This document shows positions 24,721 to 37,101 of a stretch of 64,000 nt of DNA, piece after piece. The number at the start of each line of letters is the position of its first letter. Within the stretch, counting starts at the first letter, position 1. A program made the position numbers and the translations under genes. The DNA lies in the NCBI GenBank assembly GCA_020348385.1, contig CP070750.1, positions 2,612,075 through 2,676,074 on the forward strand, read 5' to 3'. The notes beneath the pieces were generated by a model. It was given only the letters and a program-made list of their open reading frames with translations. It did not search any database and was not told where the DNA came from. This DNA comes from Candidatus Aminicenantota bacterium (GTDB lineage Bacteria > Acidobacteriota > Aminicenantia > Aminicenantales > Aminicenantaceae).

Positions 24721-26994
24721 TCAGGATTTGGGCGAATCCGGTGGCATATTCTCCAGCAAATACCGAGTCAACAGGTTAAATAGATGCCTTGTTGTATTTT
24801 CCCGTTCGGATATGCCGTGGGTTCGATTGGGATAGGACATCATAGTGAAGTGTTTGTTGTGTTTGATCAGTTCGTTAACCAATCGCTCGAAACTCTGGTA
24901 ATGGACATTGTCATCTGCAGTCCCGTGAACGATCAGGAGGTTTCCTTCAAGCCGATGTGCGTGGGTGATGGGGGAACCATTCGTGTAGCCCTCTTTGTTG
25001 TCATCAGGAAGACCCATATACCTCTCTTGATAGATGGTGTCGTACAGCCGCTGGTCGCTCACAAAAGCGATAGCCATGGCTGTGCTGTAGAGCTCGGGAT
25101 AGCGGAAAATCATGTTGAGACTCATCTGACCTCCACCGCTCCATCCCCAGATACCAATCCTTTCGGGATCGATATACGGACGATCTTTAAGCATCTGACG
25201 CAGGGCTGCGGCCTGGTCCTTACAGGCCAGAATCCCGACTTGTCGGTAGATACTCTTCCGCCAGGCTCGGCCGCGAGGCACATTGGTGCCCCGGTTATCC
25301 AGACTGGCTATGATGTAGCCCTTTTGATTCAGCATCAAGTACCAGAGATAATTCCGGCCTCCCCAACTGTCACGGACCGTGGATCCGGCCGGTTCCCCGT
25401 AGATGTAGAACAGAAGAGGGTACTTCTTTTGTGCATCGAAGTTGGGTGGTTTCATCATCCATCCGTCAAGCTCCACATCCCCGATATCCACCCGAAAGAA
25501 TTCAGGCTCCCCTCTAGCTAGATTGTTTAGTTTATTGCGCAATTCATCATTGCTGGCAAGCATGCGAACTGATCGGTGCTCGGGGAGTACGACTATCTCA
25601 GTTCTCGGCGGATCACTGAAGGAACTCCAAGTGTGGATGGCCCACCGCGCATCCGATGAAATCTGATAGTTGTGGGAACCTCCTTCCTGTTTCGGAGTGA
25701 CACGTTCGATCTTCGCTTTTCCGTCCAGTCTTGCCCTATACAAAAAGCGTTGGGTGGGATTGTCAGGACAGGCCATGAAGTAGACCCAGCCGTTTTTATC
25801 ATCCACCGAACTGATCGCGAGCACATCAAAATCACCCGGCGTCAACAGTCTTGCCTGCCCCGTGGCTCTGTCTACGCGGTAGAGATGCTGCCAGCCATCT
25901 CGTTCGCTCAGCCAGAGAAAAGATTGATCCTCGTCGATCCAGTTTATATCCTGAACGTCTACCCATGCCTTGTCTTTCTCTGTCAGGATAGTCCTGATTT
26001 CACCCGTCAGGATATCACCCAGGATCACCAGATCGGTGTTCTGCAGGCGGTTCAGCCATTGGAACACAATCTCTCCTGGCCCCGCCCATTCCATCCTGGC
26101 GATGTAATTTTCTCTGGAATTTCCTTTTGAAGGATCAAACCAGACAGGTTCTCCGCCATTTGAATCGACCACCCCTATCCGACAGGCAGAATTCGTGGTT
26201 CCCACCTTGGCATGCCGAAAAGTGATGATCTGGGGATACAGGGTATCCGTGTTGTTGATCATCCGGAACTCTCCGACACCACTGCTGTCTAAATTCCAGA
26301 AAGCGATGTGTCGGCCATCGGGGCTCCAACGGAATCCATCCCGAATACCGAATTCTTCTTCGTACGTCCAGTCAGAAGTCCCGTTGATGATGGTTTCTGA
26401 GCCATCAAAGGTCAACGGTTGGATTCTCCCCGTTTTCAGGTTCTCCACATAGATATTTTTTTTTACCACGTAAGCCACGCGGTCCCCCGCGGGGGAAAAC
26501 TTAGCGAACATCAGAGTGGAAGGCTCGGCATCTCCGCCAAGCCTTAGTAGTTTTCCACTGGCCAAATCTAGCACCCAGTAGTCTCCCCGTGTGTTTCGAC
26601 GCCACACCCTCTGGGTGTTGGTGAAGATCAGGAGTTTTTTCCCGTCCTGCGACCAAGAGTAATCCTGGATAGCCATGGGATCTGAACTTCCGGGAGGCAC
26701 AAAACGATCGGCCGAGATCAAAACCTCCCGTTGGCCGGACGCAGGATTGACTTTCACCATGTCTCTTCCTCTGTCTGAAACCCGGGAAGGCTCTAGAGTC
26801 ACGTACCCGGTTCCGTCATCAAGCCACTGAACCCGCCCGAAGCGTTCCGTGGAAAACTCCCGTTCTACAAAAATACGATCCAGCGTTAAAAAAGAGGGAT
26901 CATCCCGATCTTGCCGGGAATTCATTCCTAAACAGAGAAAGGCAATGAAAACAGCCAATGAAGCAAAACATAATCGCAATATCATCTTTTTCAT
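24721..26994 (-). CDS. Dipeptidyl-peptidase IV-like S9 serine peptidase
   Basis: A 757-residue protein starting at the ATG at 26994 behind AAGGGAG. A signal peptide or anchor covers residues about 1-24. The first about 480 residues are the DPP-IV beta-propeller (repeats such as FSPAGDRVAY, WSPDGRHIAFW, and a WTYEEEFG segment with the paired glutamates that bind the substrate N-terminus in DPP-IV). The C-terminal alpha/beta hydrolase has GWSGGG (Ser about 619), TADDN (Asp about 694) and RTHGIS (His about 726). Known role: release of N-terminal dipeptides, usually after Pro or Ala, in the periplasm. It stands alone between convergent and divergent neighbours and is not obviously part of the glycan system. 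Confidence 0.92.
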   Translation of the reverse strand: MKKMILRLCFASLAVFIAFLCLGMNSRQDRDDPSFLTLDRIFVEREFSTERFGRVQWLDDGTGYVTLEPSRVSDRGRDMVKVNPASGQREVLISADRFVPPGSSDPMAIQDYSWSQDGKKLLIFTNTQRVWRRNTRGDYWVLDLASGKLLRLGGDAEPSTLMFAKFSPAGDRVAYVVKKNIYVENLKTGRIQPLTFDGSETIINGTSDWTYEEEFGIRDGFRWSPDGRHIAFWNLDSSGVGEFRMINNTDTLYPQIITFRHAKVGTTNSACRIGVVDSNGGEPVWFDPSKGNSRENYIARMEWAGPGEIVFQWLNRLQNTDLVILGDILTGEIRTILTEKDKAWVDVQDINWIDEDQSFLWLSERDGWQHLYRVDRATGQARLLTPGDFDVLAISSVDDKNGWVYFMACPDNPTQRFLYRARLDGKAKIERVTPKQEGGSHNYQISSDARWAIHTWSSFSDPPRTEIVVLPEHRSVRMLASNDELRNKLNNLARGEPEFFRVDIGDVELDGWMMKPPNFDAQKKYPLLFYIYGEPAGSTVRDSWGGRNYLWYLMLNQKGYIIASLDNRGTNVPRGRAWRKSIYRQVGILACKDQAAALRQMLKDRPYIDPERIGIWGWSGGGQMSLNMIFRYPELYSTAMAIAFVSDQRLYDTIYQERYMGLPDDNKEGYTNGSPITHAHRLEGNLLIVHGTADDNVHYQSFERLVNELIKHNKHFTMMSYPNRTHGISERENTTRHLFNLLTRYLLENMPPDSPKS

Positions 26995-27238
26995 TTTAAT
27001 ACTCCCTTCTCTAACTAACACAGCTCGGAAAGGTTGTCAAAAAGACAAGCTGAAAACTCCTCAGATTTGGAAAACAATGTCCAGCGCTGAAGACATTAAA
27101 AATAATCTTATTTAAACTTTTATGATGACCATTTCGTATATCAGTTTGAATACACCGAAAATTTTTTGGATAGCAATTTTTAGTTATAAAACTAAGAATT
27201 GAAAAGTTATGAAATCCTAAAGGTAAAGGGAGAAAATC

Positions 27239-27640
27239 ATGAAACACAGGACAAGATTTGCACTCATTCTAGCATTGGGATTATGCTTGACGAGCAACCT
27301 GACGGCACAGAAACCTGAGGACATGGCAGGGACCTGGGTGGGCTTAGCTACTCTCGAAGGAATGTCTGAGCCCAATGAACTCACTCTGGTACTGGAGCTG
27401 AAGGAAGGGAAGCTTGAAGGGCACATGACAGACCAGTACGGGACGATGGACGCGTCCCCTATCGATGAAATCAAGCTGGAAGAAGGAGTATTCAGTTTTT
27501 CTGTCGTGGGAATGGGTCCAGGAGGCCAGGAGATAACTTTAATATTAAAGATGAATGTTGATGGTGACTCCATGGAAGGGACTTTGGAAATAGCCGATAT
27601 GGGGATGAATGGCACGTGGGAGGCGACAAAGCAAAAATAA
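27239..27640 (+). CDS. Small secreted protein of unknown function
   Basis: A 133-residue protein with a clear signal peptide (residues 1-23, ending near LTAQ). AGGGAG lies ten bases upstream of the ATG. The mature part alternates short beta strands (GTWVGLATLE, LTLVLELKEGKLEGHM, EITLILKMNVDGDSMEGTLEI, GMNGTWEA), a pattern like small lipocalin-like or calycin-type barrels found in secreted bacterial proteins, but no named family is recognised. It is probably monocistronic: upstream is the divergent peptidase, and downstream lies a new promoter for the propeller pair. Confidence 0.75.
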   Translation: MKHRTRFALILALGLCLTSNLTAQKPEDMAGTWVGLATLEGMSEPNELTLVLELKEGKLEGHMTDQYGTMDASPIDEIKLEEGVFSFSVVGMGPGGQEITLILKMNVDGDSMEGTLEIADMGMNGTWEATKQK

Positions 27641-27713
27641 GTCTCATAAACTCGCAAACCCGCATGTAATCTGTCTCAAACACAGATTTTCTGTCCCGAT
27701 TTACACCCTCATC

Positions 27714-27741
27714 TTGAAAATTCCTCCATCACAAGTATAAT
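27714..27741 (+). promoter_or_regulatory. Strong sigma-70-type promoter for the beta-propeller pair
   Basis: TTGAAA (27714-27719) and a perfect TATAAT (27736-27741) are separated by 16 bases. Transcription would begin near 27749, leaving a leader of about 140 bases that contains the inverted repeats at 27770-27816. Confidence 0.65.
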
Positions 27742-27769
27742 TGATTCAATAATGGAGAGGAGAAATCAC

Positions 27770-27816
27770 CATATCCACTAGCCGAAATCGGATGGAATGT
27801 GTCCGATTTGGATATG
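27770..27816 (+). promoter_or_regulatory. Nested inverted repeats in the leader of the propeller operon
   Basis: Two perfect arms are nested: CATATCC (27770-27776) pairs with GGATATG (27810-27816), and AAATCGGA (27785-27792) pairs with TCCGATTT (27802-27809) around a 9-base loop, leaving an 8-base bulge on the left side. In RNA this gives 15 base pairs. It could be an operator or a regulatory leader structure; no known riboswitch class is recognised. Confidence 0.45.
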
Positions 27817-27887
27817 ATGGAAAATTCTCGTCTTCCGTTCGACAACTTGTTATTAATTAAAAGATTCGATGAGGAGGGATTCGACAA

Positions 27888-29249
27888 ATGCAGCATAACA
27901 AATTATTTCTCATAAGGACAATTCTCATGATCTTCATTTTACTGCCTCTCTGTGTTGGAAGCCTTGAGGCGGAACAGAAGATTGTCCGGATGGAATCCCG
28001 GACGTTTCCCAATCCGATTGTGTGGGATTCCAACTACACCGCTCTGTTGGCTGCCTCTGATGGGCGTGTGTATGTTGGACTCAACCATCACGGGGCAGGA
28101 GCATCGGTGGCCATGTACGATCCTAAGACCGACACCATGAAACTTTTGGGAGATATGAACAAGATAGCCGGTCAAGAAAACCTCCCGGTAGAACCGCAAG
28201 CTAAGGTCCACACCCAGATTTGTGAGGGTTCGGACGGCAAGATCTATTTCGGCACACATCTTTCCGCCTTTTATGGATTCGCTAAGTTCACAAGCAATGA
28301 GGCTTTTCCTGGTGGCCATTGGATGGTCTACGACCCCACCACAGACACGGTCACTGACTTGGGCATCGCGCTAAAGGGAAACGGATTGCTCACAATGACG
28401 ATCGATCCCGATCGGGAAAAAGTCTATGCCCTCACCTACCCCCAGGCACACTTTTTGATCTATGACATCAAAACACAAAAAACGACGGATATGGGCCAGG
28501 TACAAAACTGGGATGCCATAAGCCGCACTTTAGCTGTGGATGACATAGGAAGGGTTTACGGCTGCTGGGGCCGGGGCAAAATATGGCGGTTTGATCCGGA
28601 AAAAAATGCCATCGAAAACCTTCATATCCAACTTCCCCAACGTGAGGTCGGTGTCCCCACCCACCGTGCCTACTGGGAAACAGAGCAGACTTTCACAGCT
28701 GTCGCTCACTCACCTGACCACAAATTGATCTACTTTCTAGAGACAGGAAGCTCTTATTTGGTTGAATACGATCCCCATAAAGGCCCGGAGGGAACCATGC
28801 GGCTTCTCGACCAGATTTGTGCCGACCGCTACAAGGGCAAACGGGATGTCCCCTATGCCATGATCTCTTTCTGTCGAGGACAGGACAATGTCATCTACTA
28901 TGCATGCAATTCAGCCACAGCTGATGAGGAAGGAAGTCCCTACTGGGGCGGAGGCATGTCTGCAGCCATGGTCACCTATGACCTCAGCTCTGGAGAACGG
29001 GAAGACAGGGGACTAATCAGGGTGGAAGATGACCTGGTGGCTGTTCATCCCAATGCGGCAAGCGCTTCAGCCGATGGCACTGTTTATTTCATTGCCCACG
29101 TTCTTGAGCCCAAAGGGGAAGGTCGAGAGATATCAGGCACTCCGGCCGATCTCGTTCTCGAGAAGGAACCCGAACACAAAAAAAATTACCACGAAGGCCT
29201 GAGCTACTCGCTTCGACTTTTGATCTACCGTCCAGAAAACGACATCTAG
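27888..29249 (+). CDS. Secreted beta-propeller protein, paralogue 1
   Basis: A 453-residue protein with a signal peptide (about 1-28) and GAGGAGGGA upstream of the ATG. The body is built of repeated propeller blades of the form DG(R/K)VYxG followed by YDPxTDT: SDGRVYVGL, SDGKIYFGTHLS, MVYDPTTDTVTDLG, FLIYDIKTQKTTDMGQ, DIGRVYGCWG. This is like SMP-30/gluconolactonase- or oligogalacturonate-lyase-like folds, but no catalytic signature is secure. The downstream gene, 11 bp away, is a diverged copy. Sited inside a glycan-degradation region with its own promoter, it could be a lyase, lactonase or binding protein (inference). Confidence 0.82.
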   Translation: MQHNKLFLIRTILMIFILLPLCVGSLEAEQKIVRMESRTFPNPIVWDSNYTALLAASDGRVYVGLNHHGAGASVAMYDPKTDTMKLLGDMNKIAGQENLPVEPQAKVHTQICEGSDGKIYFGTHLSAFYGFAKFTSNEAFPGGHWMVYDPTTDTVTDLGIALKGNGLLTMTIDPDREKVYALTYPQAHFLIYDIKTQKTTDMGQVQNWDAISRTLAVDDIGRVYGCWGRGKIWRFDPEKNAIENLHIQLPQREVGVPTHRAYWETEQTFTAVAHSPDHKLIYFLETGSSYLVEYDPHKGPEGTMRLLDQICADRYKGKRDVPYAMISFCRGQDNVIYYACNSATADEEGSPYWGGGMSAAMVTYDLSSGEREDRGLIRVEDDLVAVHPNAASASADGTVYFIAHVLEPKGEGREISGTPADLVLEKEPEHKKNYHEGLSYSLRLLIYRPENDI

Positions 29250-29260
29250 GGAGAACACCT

Positions 29261-30514
29261 ATGAGAAAAAAAATAATTCGTGCCTTAACTATATTGGTGG
29301 CAATTTTTTGTGCATTGATGATTTCATTCAAAAGCAATCTACAGTGCCAGCAGACCAGAACCGTGTTTTCCAACCCTCTCCGGATCGACCTCAGAAACTT
29401 GGGCCACCCTCCTCTGGATGTGATCCCTCCCGGCGAATCCGCTATCACCTCTCTTGTGATCGGAGCAGATGGCTGTTTATACGGCGGAACCTCAGGAAAG
29501 CGCGCGCATCTTTTTGTTCTCGATCCGGCATGGGACCATGTCTTCCCGCTCGGTCACCTTCCTGGCGAAGAAAGCATCCTTCACAGCATGGCTGCGGCTC
29601 CCGATGGAACGATTTGGATCGGAACATCTCTGCTCCACAAGGGCCGCACAGCTGAGAGAGGCCGGGACATTCTGGCCCGTTATGAGGGCTATCCTGGGGG
29701 CCACATCTATAAATTCAACCCCATAAAAGAGCATGAAAGTCGTATGAGAATGCAAAGGCCTGATCCAAACCGACCTCTACCCTTCGTGACCGACTTTGGT
29801 ATAGCCATCAAAGGAGAAGGGATCATCTGCCTGGTCATCGGGAACCGGGAACTTTATGGTGTCACATTTCCCAATGGGCATTTTTTCGTCACAGATCTGG
29901 AAACCGGAAAGACCGTGGATAAAGGCCAAATCTGTGGTCTCCCGCTCAATGAAGAACCATTCCGCAGTATTCCCCGAAGCCTGTTGATCGACGCCAAGGG
30001 ACGTGTCTGGGGATCTGGAGATTATGGGGCCCTGTTTCACTATGATCCTGGTGTCGAAAAGATCATTCATCATCCCGAGCTTCGCCTGCCCAGTGAGTTG
30101 GGACGGGAGTTCAAGACCATCGTCGACGCCATGGTCTCGGGACCGAATGGACTCATCTATGGGGGGACATCCGATGGTTACATTTTCCGGTTCGATCCTG
30201 AGGCTAGAATGATCTCCAACCTAGGAAAACCCATCATGCAAAACCGCATCCGAGGATTGGCCTTCAGTCTTGATGGAAACCTATACGGTATGGGAGGGGA
30301 GCCAGGAGGAGCGGTTCGTCTTTTTGTTTACCGCTCAGCAGAAGGAAGTTACGAGAACCTGGGTTTGCTGGATGTCAACCGTTCTCCTTATTATGCCTGG
30401 TTGGCTTACGAGGCTGACTCGATGGTCACAGGACTGGACGGTACGATCTTCATCGGAGAGTCAGGGCGAATGTCTCATCTCTACATCCTGTATCCTTGGA
30501 AAAAAGTCGATTGA
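29261..30514 (+). CDS. Secreted beta-propeller protein, paralogue 2
   Basis: A 417-residue protein with an N-terminal signal or anchor (about 8-28). It shares blade order with the gene before it: ADGCLYGGTSGK, PDGTIWIGTSLL, YPGGHIYKFNP, DFGIAIKGEGI (DLGIALKGNGL in paralogue 1), NGHFFVTDLETGKTVDKGQ and a closing FIGESGRMSHLYILYPW. The conserved GI/LALKGxG and GHFxxxDxxT blocks link the pair as a tandem duplication. An AGGGAG ribosome site lies in the 11-bp gap. Function is unknown; conserved His, Asp and Glu positions in the matched blades would be the place to look for an active site. Confidence 0.82.
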   Translation: MRKKIIRALTILVAIFCALMISFKSNLQCQQTRTVFSNPLRIDLRNLGHPPLDVIPPGESAITSLVIGADGCLYGGTSGKRAHLFVLDPAWDHVFPLGHLPGEESILHSMAAAPDGTIWIGTSLLHKGRTAERGRDILARYEGYPGGHIYKFNPIKEHESRMRMQRPDPNRPLPFVTDFGIAIKGEGIICLVIGNRELYGVTFPNGHFFVTDLETGKTVDKGQICGLPLNEEPFRSIPRSLLIDAKGRVWGSGDYGALFHYDPGVEKIIHHPELRLPSELGREFKTIVDAMVSGPNGLIYGGTSDGYIFRFDPEARMISNLGKPIMQNRIRGLAFSLDGNLYGMGGEPGGAVRLFVYRSAEGSYENLGLLDVNRSPYYAWLAYEADSMVTGLDGTIFIGESGRMSHLYILYPWKKVD

Positions 30515-30535
30515 AAGGGGCTATTCACACACTTG

Positions 30536-31369
30536 TCAGAGCTGCACGAGAACCATATTGTACAATCGTAAACGACCCGCTATTTTAATATCCCGGACTA
30601 GCTTTTTGCTCCATTCCTGTTTGATCGGCACCCTGGAAAACATCGGATATTCCTCTATAATCTTGATCGTATCCACCCATCTTCTGAGATGGGACGCTTT
30701 TTTCAAATGCCATTTGAGGCGAGCCGAAGAGTCCATTCCGCTTTTTTTAATGATGGCTCTGTTTGAAAACCATACTGTAAACCGTGACATCGCATCAAAC
30801 AGAACGAAGGCTGAAGGATAAGAATCAGCAAGTTTTTTTAACAGGATCTCGACTTCGTTCGGTTCGAAGTAGCAAAGTACTCCAGCAGCCATTAACAACA
30901 AGGATCGGTCCTGCGTTTTTTGGGCGATGTCATCCATCCAAGTGAAATCGAGCACGGATTTGGCAATCGTTTTCTCCCGTTCCGAATCCGGGATTAGCTT
31001 CTGCCGCAAAGCCGCGACATTCGGCATTTCGATGTTGACCCAGAGCACACTCCCGTCATCAACGCGTTTGAAGGCAGTATCCAGACCTGCGCCGATGTTG
31101 ACGACCATTGATTTTTCATTGTTTTTAAGAAAATCTCTTACGCAGTTGTCAAAATTATAAGCCCTGATGGACCATACAAGTTGGTGGTTCTCCATGTACC
31201 TTGTCTCGATCTTAGAAAAGTCATAGTCGATTTTTGCGACAATGTCTCTCGCACAGGTATCATTAACGATGGGATCATTTTTCTCTGCATCTTTTGCCCT
31301 TGCCCAGAGCGGTATAACCAAAGTTTCCTCAACCGCCCCAAGATTGATTTTGAGATCTTGCTCATTCAT
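30536..31369 (-). CDS. SAM-dependent methyltransferase, LCM/TcmP-like
   Basis: A 277-residue protein starting at the ATG at 31369 (GGGGAAGAAC upstream), which avoids overlap with the preceding sulfatase; a longer frame would extend 96 bases into it. Family features are VVNIGAGLDTAF (about 85-96, SAM-binding loop), an acidic residue in WVNIEMPNV, LDFTWMDDI and LLMAAGVLCYFEP. These match the leucine-carboxyl-methyltransferase/TcmP (PF04072) group, known to O-methylate polyketides or carboxyl groups. Its operon position after GH2 and sulfatase genes is odd: methylated sugars or a sensing role are possible but unsupported. Confidence 0.8.
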   Translation of the reverse strand: MNEQDLKINLGAVEETLVIPLWARAKDAEKNDPIVNDTCARDIVAKIDYDFSKIETRYMENHQLVWSIRAYNFDNCVRDFLKNNEKSMVVNIGAGLDTAFKRVDDGSVLWVNIEMPNVAALRQKLIPDSEREKTIAKSVLDFTWMDDIAQKTQDRSLLLMAAGVLCYFEPNEVEILLKKLADSYPSAFVLFDAMSRFTVWFSNRAIIKKSGMDSSARLKWHLKKASHLRRWVDTIKIIEEYPMFSRVPIKQEWSKKLVRDIKIAGRLRLYNMVLVQL

Positions 31370-31397
31370 GTTCTTCCCCATAACACGCCGACATTCA

Positions 31398-32876
31398 TCA
31401 TTGGTTGAGTTTGTATGCAGCTCGATAAGGATACTCATCAAATAGGACAGGCCCATCCGAGGCACGGGGATCGGATGTGGCCTTCAGTTCATTCATGAGC
31501 CGGGTAGATATCTCAGATCTGATCCGACTGTAATCCGGGTCACGGGCAACATTGTTCACCTGGTCTGGATCTTTTTTTATTTCGTAAAGCTCCTCGGCTG
31601 GTCTCTTGGCAAAAGCCAATTTAAAGTATCGTTCGATCTCTTGATCCTCTCGATGATCCATCAGGAATAATTTGGTGGGGCCGTCATCACAGTCGGCAAA
31701 TCGTCGTATGGGATGGGTTGCCCCCTCCGGTACACCTGCTGGCCATCGTTCAGGGGCAAAGTTTCGGATATATAGGAAAGAATCGGTTCTTATTCCACGG
31801 CAGGGATATCCACCCATCTCCGGAGATTTCTGAGCCGGGACATGGCGCTCCTTGCCGAAAATAACAAAATCACGGCTCTTTTCAACCCGACCGGTCTGAT
31901 CGGACTCTAGGATCGAAAGGAGTGACCTTCCACTCACCTGATTTGGTATTTCCAAGCCGGCTATCTCCAGAAAAGTAGGGGCAAAATCCACAAAAGAAAT
32001 AAAATCTGTGACTCGCCGTCCGGCTTTTATCCGCTCCCCCCAACGTAAGGCCAGGGGAACACGTGCTCCCCAATCATAAATATTGCTCTTGCACCGAGGG
32101 AAGGGCATGCCGTGGTCACCCGTCATCACGATAATCGTGTTTTCTAATTCTCCTTCTTTCTCCAGGAGGGCTATAGCAGCTCCACAATCTGAATCGAATC
32201 TCTGGACCTCGAAGTAGTAATCAGCGATATCGGAGCGCACTTCAGGACTATCGGGAAAAAACTCCGGAACTCTGATTTGGGCAAGATCCAAGCCTGATGC
32301 CTTTCCTGAGCCGGGTTCATAGGGTCGATGGGGATCACTGCTTCCCAGCCAGAAACAAAAGGGTTTCCCCTCGGGACGATCGTCAAGGAATTGGACGAAA
32401 CCTTCGGGGTAACGCTTTCCCCCCGGGTACTTTTCGGCATATCCTCCGGCTTTGATGTCGCCTGGCCCCCAACATTTCCGCCAGTGCCCGACATGATAGC
32501 CGGCCTCTTCGATAAGGAGAGGAAAGACCGGAAACCTGATGTCCAGTGTGGACCATAAGTTGGCCCCCTCCTCCAACCGCCAGTGGTACTGACCCGTGAG
32601 GATGGCATTCCGGCTGGGAGTGCAGGAAGGGCTGGACACAAAAGCATGGTCAAACAGAATCCCTTCCTGAGCGATTCGGTCAAACGAAGGTGTCAGGACA
32701 ACCGGATCACCATACACGCCAGCATGGGGCCAGCCCCAATCATCCGCTATGCAAAAAAGTATGTTGGGAGGAACATGGGTTTTTGAAATTCTGGGCTTGC
32801 AGGAATATCCCAATGCCAAACTTCCTATCCCGATGGTTTTGATGAATTCCCGCCTTCCGTAAACTCTGGTTTTCAT
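31398..32876 (-). CDS. Sulfatase resembling N-sulfoglucosamine sulfohydrolases (Cys type)
   Basis: A 492-residue sulfatase. The ATG at 32876 has GGAGAG five bases upstream. A Tat leader (GRREFIKTIGIG) and lipobox-like LGYSC are visible. NILFCIADDWGWPHAGVYG (from about residue 38) holds metal ligands; CTPSRNAILTGQ beginning at Cys85 is the formylglycine motif (CxPSR). The compact size, ADDWGWPHAG opening and MTGDHGMPFPRCKSNIYDWGARVPL segment recall heparan N-sulfatase (SGSH)-like enzymes, but related subfamilies with other substrates share these traits. Second gene in the run GH2, sulfatase, methyltransferase. Confidence 0.9.
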   Translation of the reverse strand: MKTRVYGRREFIKTIGIGSLALGYSCKPRISKTHVPPNILFCIADDWGWPHAGVYGDPVVLTPSFDRIAQEGILFDHAFVSSPSCTPSRNAILTGQYHWRLEEGANLWSTLDIRFPVFPLLIEEAGYHVGHWRKCWGPGDIKAGGYAEKYPGGKRYPEGFVQFLDDRPEGKPFCFWLGSSDPHRPYEPGSGKASGLDLAQIRVPEFFPDSPEVRSDIADYYFEVQRFDSDCGAAIALLEKEGELENTIIVMTGDHGMPFPRCKSNIYDWGARVPLALRWGERIKAGRRVTDFISFVDFAPTFLEIAGLEIPNQVSGRSLLSILESDQTGRVEKSRDFVIFGKERHVPAQKSPEMGGYPCRGIRTDSFLYIRNFAPERWPAGVPEGATHPIRRFADCDDGPTKLFLMDHREDQEIERYFKLAFAKRPAEELYEIKKDPDQVNNVARDPDYSRIRSEISTRLMNELKATSDPRASDGPVLFDEYPYRAAYKLNQ

Positions 32877-32921
32877 CGATCTCTCCATCAATTTATGCTA
32901 ACAAAGATTTTACATAGGTAT

Positions 32922-36969
<4,048 letters not shown>

Positions 36970-37037
36970 GTCATCCTTATACGTCAATTCATATTAGATA
37001 GCATTCGGCCATTTGTCAATCAGAGGAAGGCACGGTA

Positions 37038-37066
37038 TTGACCAAAAACCCCATACTTGCCATGAT
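37038..37066 (+). promoter_or_regulatory. Sigma-70-type promoter for the PLP decarboxylase
   Basis: TTGACC (37038-37043) and CATGAT (37061-37066) are 17 bases apart, in the divergent gap between the VanW gene and the decarboxylase. The start codon lies about 28 bases after the expected transcription start. Confidence 0.4.
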
Positions 37067-37101
37067 AGAAGAGAATATGCGTCGAAAAAGGAGAATTGAT
37101 C

